Origin: Trichobilharzia regenti
Lineage: Eukaryota; Platyhelminthes; Trematoda; Strigeidida; Schistosomatidae
Assembly: GCA_944472135.2 (NCBI GenBank)
Contig: OX235270.1
Location: forward strand, 85,941,168-86,005,167
Reading direction: 5' to 3'
DNA length: 64,000 nt
The notes beneath the pieces were generated by a model. That model saw only the letters and a list, made by a program, of their open reading frames with translations, had not been told where the DNA came from and made no database searches. The position numbers and the translations under genes were made by a program. Positions 62,200 through 64,000 of this stretch are shown here, piece after piece; the first letter of the stretch is position 1, and every line of letters starts with the position of its first letter.

Positions 62200-64000
62200 T
62201 GCTCCACACTGGATAATGTGGGTATATCAAATGACAAAAAACAGGGCTTTTGTTCACCTCAGAAAGAAGGTTCAAAAAAGATATTGTTCACACGACAGTA
62301 TTCATACACTAAGACTCATGTTACAGGATACAAAGTGATACCTACTAGTTAATGAAATGTTGGATGTTACTGTCTCTAATACCACCCGCTACCTTATATT
62401 CTATTCAGACATTTAGTATCCCGTTGAAACTCTGTTGACGAGATTTGGAAAGATCTCTACTCTTCAACTAAAAAATTGCCTAGAGTGAAAACAAAATTTG
62501 TATAAATTACACTTTAATAATGGTTTTCGAAAAATGAACTCTCTAATAAAGCCTGAAACACAAAGACTAAATGAGATATGTAATTTTGACAGAGCAAAGA
62601 GAAGACATTCCAGAGAAATGTATGATGAAAAATGTTTAAGATTTAAAAATGCTTCCACTATCTATAAAATGTTTAATAAACTTACAAGCACAAAAGAAAT
62701 TTCCATTGATACTTGTTCTGACTTACATGTCTTAAACTGATCTTTCCTAAGGCAACAGGCTAATATGGTTGTACCTGATGCTTCTAGTCACGTAAATCAT
62801 TGTTTTCCAGGTTTTGATGTAATGGATGCAGTAACATATCTCATTTCCATAAGTTCATCACACAGTCTAATTCCTGATGCAGTGTCAAACACTTTATTTC
62901 AAAAGTGTGCAGACATTTTGTGTTATTCTCTTGCTAAATGGTTAATGCGTCATTTCACGGGGAGAGGGTGCCTGTTGCTTGAATACAAATAAAAGTTGTC
63001 CCCATACCGAAATCACCTTCTAGATCAGGTCTAAATTTTAGGCCTATAGCCATCAGGTCTGCATTTCTGAGAATTATGGCGAAACATCTCTTACTTGTTC
63101 TTAAACCTTTAAACTGTTTCAGAGACTTACAGCAGTTTGCTTACAAATGCAGTAGAGGTACTTTAGATGTTACCATGGTACTGCGCCATAATATTATTTC
63201 CAGTCTAGATAAAAATGCAAAGTTTTTTCGAGCCTCCTTTTTATGCAACACTGCTGCTTTTAATTCCATTTCCAGGACGCTATTACTATACAAACTGATT
63301 TCAGCACATATGGATTCCTCGGTCACAAGGACGTCTTCCTATTTTTGAGGTAGGAAACAACACACTGTTTTGGGTGGAAAGCACTCCACCTCTCTTTTTC
63401 TTCTTAAGCCAATTCCATTATATGTGCTGACGATCTGACAGTTTCTTTCCCAGTGATTTCTGTATCGGACCATTCTGATATGGATATTTTTTTATCTCTG
63501 GTTAACCATTGACCTCACTCAAATGACCTATAACGAAAGCTTTCTAAATGTCATACTGTTGATTTCAGTTCCAGGAGTAAACAAGGCTTGCATGGACTGA
63601 TTCATTCACATAACTTTTGTAACATCGACGACACGATGATAGGAAGTAAATCCGATATGTCCTATCTTGGCATCAGTTTCTCTTTAAACCATTGTGGGTC
63701 GTCTCATATTCTGTCAATTTCTAAGAAAATTTTCCGTCTGACCTTTACCATCAAGAAGTTGAAGGTTTCTGGAATAACACTACGTATCCTTTTCATTAAC
63801 TCATGTATTCCATCCTTTCTTCTTTATTACTTAGATCATTGAAGGCTATAAGCAGGGTTAGTAGGATACCTTTGACTCAACCAACTGACGCTGTTGTTGA
63901 TAGGCATTTTTAACTTATACAAGCAGTTGGCTGAAGTGATATCCTCTTTATTCTCAACTTTTTCATTTATCTCTTAGAGTGAAGCCAGAAGAAATTTCAT
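62200..64000 (+). mobile_element. CR1-clade LINE, decayed, runs off the window
   Basis: Follows the intact CR1 from residue ~285 to ~910 with many stops and frameshifts: LRKKVQKRYCSHDSIHTLRL, FNKLTSTKEISID, SHSLIPDAVSNTLFQKCADIL, PKSPSRSGLNFRPIAI, QQFAYKCSRGTLDV, SFLCNTAAFNSISRTLL (block A Asp lost to Asn), MCADDLTVSFPV (block C), SYLGISFSLNHCGSSHILSI. Dead copy, older than the one at 52.4 kb. Confidence 0.87.

Noticed and set aside
1..64000. CRISPR arrays, operons, ribosome-binding sites, riboswitches or a bacterial/phage system
   Set aside because: The window is eukaryotic: spliced gene, LINEs and SINEs. No regularly spaced short repeats or gene clusters.

Overview
The window looks like nuclear DNA of a schistosomatid blood fluke (Schistosoma, Trichobilharzia or a close relative). 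The reasons are an AT-rich, intron-containing gene, long (TA)n runs, a trematode-style mix of CR1-, RTE- and Penelope-type retroelements, and many tRNA-promoter repeats carrying schistosome-type hammerhead ribozymes (Smα-like). No database search was run; the organism and family names rest on motif recognition.

Layout. (1) 1-19.2 kb holds the 3' half of one host gene on the + strand, alanine aminotransferase (GPT/ALT). Five coding exons are visible (1444-1789, 3915-4023, 12835-13056, 17228-17340, 19063-19153), ending in a stop codon; the 5' exons lie upstream of the window. Its introns are full of repeats: a CR1 3' fragment, permuted tandem repeats, two Penelope families, SINEs, hammerhead repeats and an RTE fragment. 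One intron has a GC-AG boundary, and exon 1444-1789 has an apparent one-base deletion. (2) 19.2-37.6 kb is intergenic: tRNA-derived SINEs, two classes of hammerhead repeats (several in inverted pairs), a truncated LINE with an RTE copy inserted beside it, a near-perfect hairpin and a degenerate Penelope element. (3) 37,661-40,533 is a compact Ty3/Gypsy-type LTR element with two near-identical LTRs and intact gag. Its pol has lost reverse transcriptase, RNase H and most of integrase. (4) 40.5-52.4 kb is intergenic: SINE, CR1 and RTE remnants, a small foldback built around a hammerhead, an inverted-repeat element and a stack of Penelope remnants in minus orientation. (5) 52,417-56,010 is a CR1-clade LINE with one uninterrupted 936-codon endonuclease/reverse-transcriptase reading frame and a full 3' tail, the only apparently intact retroelement protein here. 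(6) 56-64 kb is intergenic with an RTE copy, more SINE and hammerhead repeats and a decayed CR1 that runs off the end.

The unifying theme is retroposition. An autonomous CR1 LINE may serve in trans a SINE family that shares its 3' tail. Separately, small tRNA-promoter repeats that encode self-cleaving RNA motifs (retrozyme-like) occur in dispersed, tandem, permuted and inverted arrangements, which suggests replication through circular or multimeric RNA. No second host gene could be recognised.
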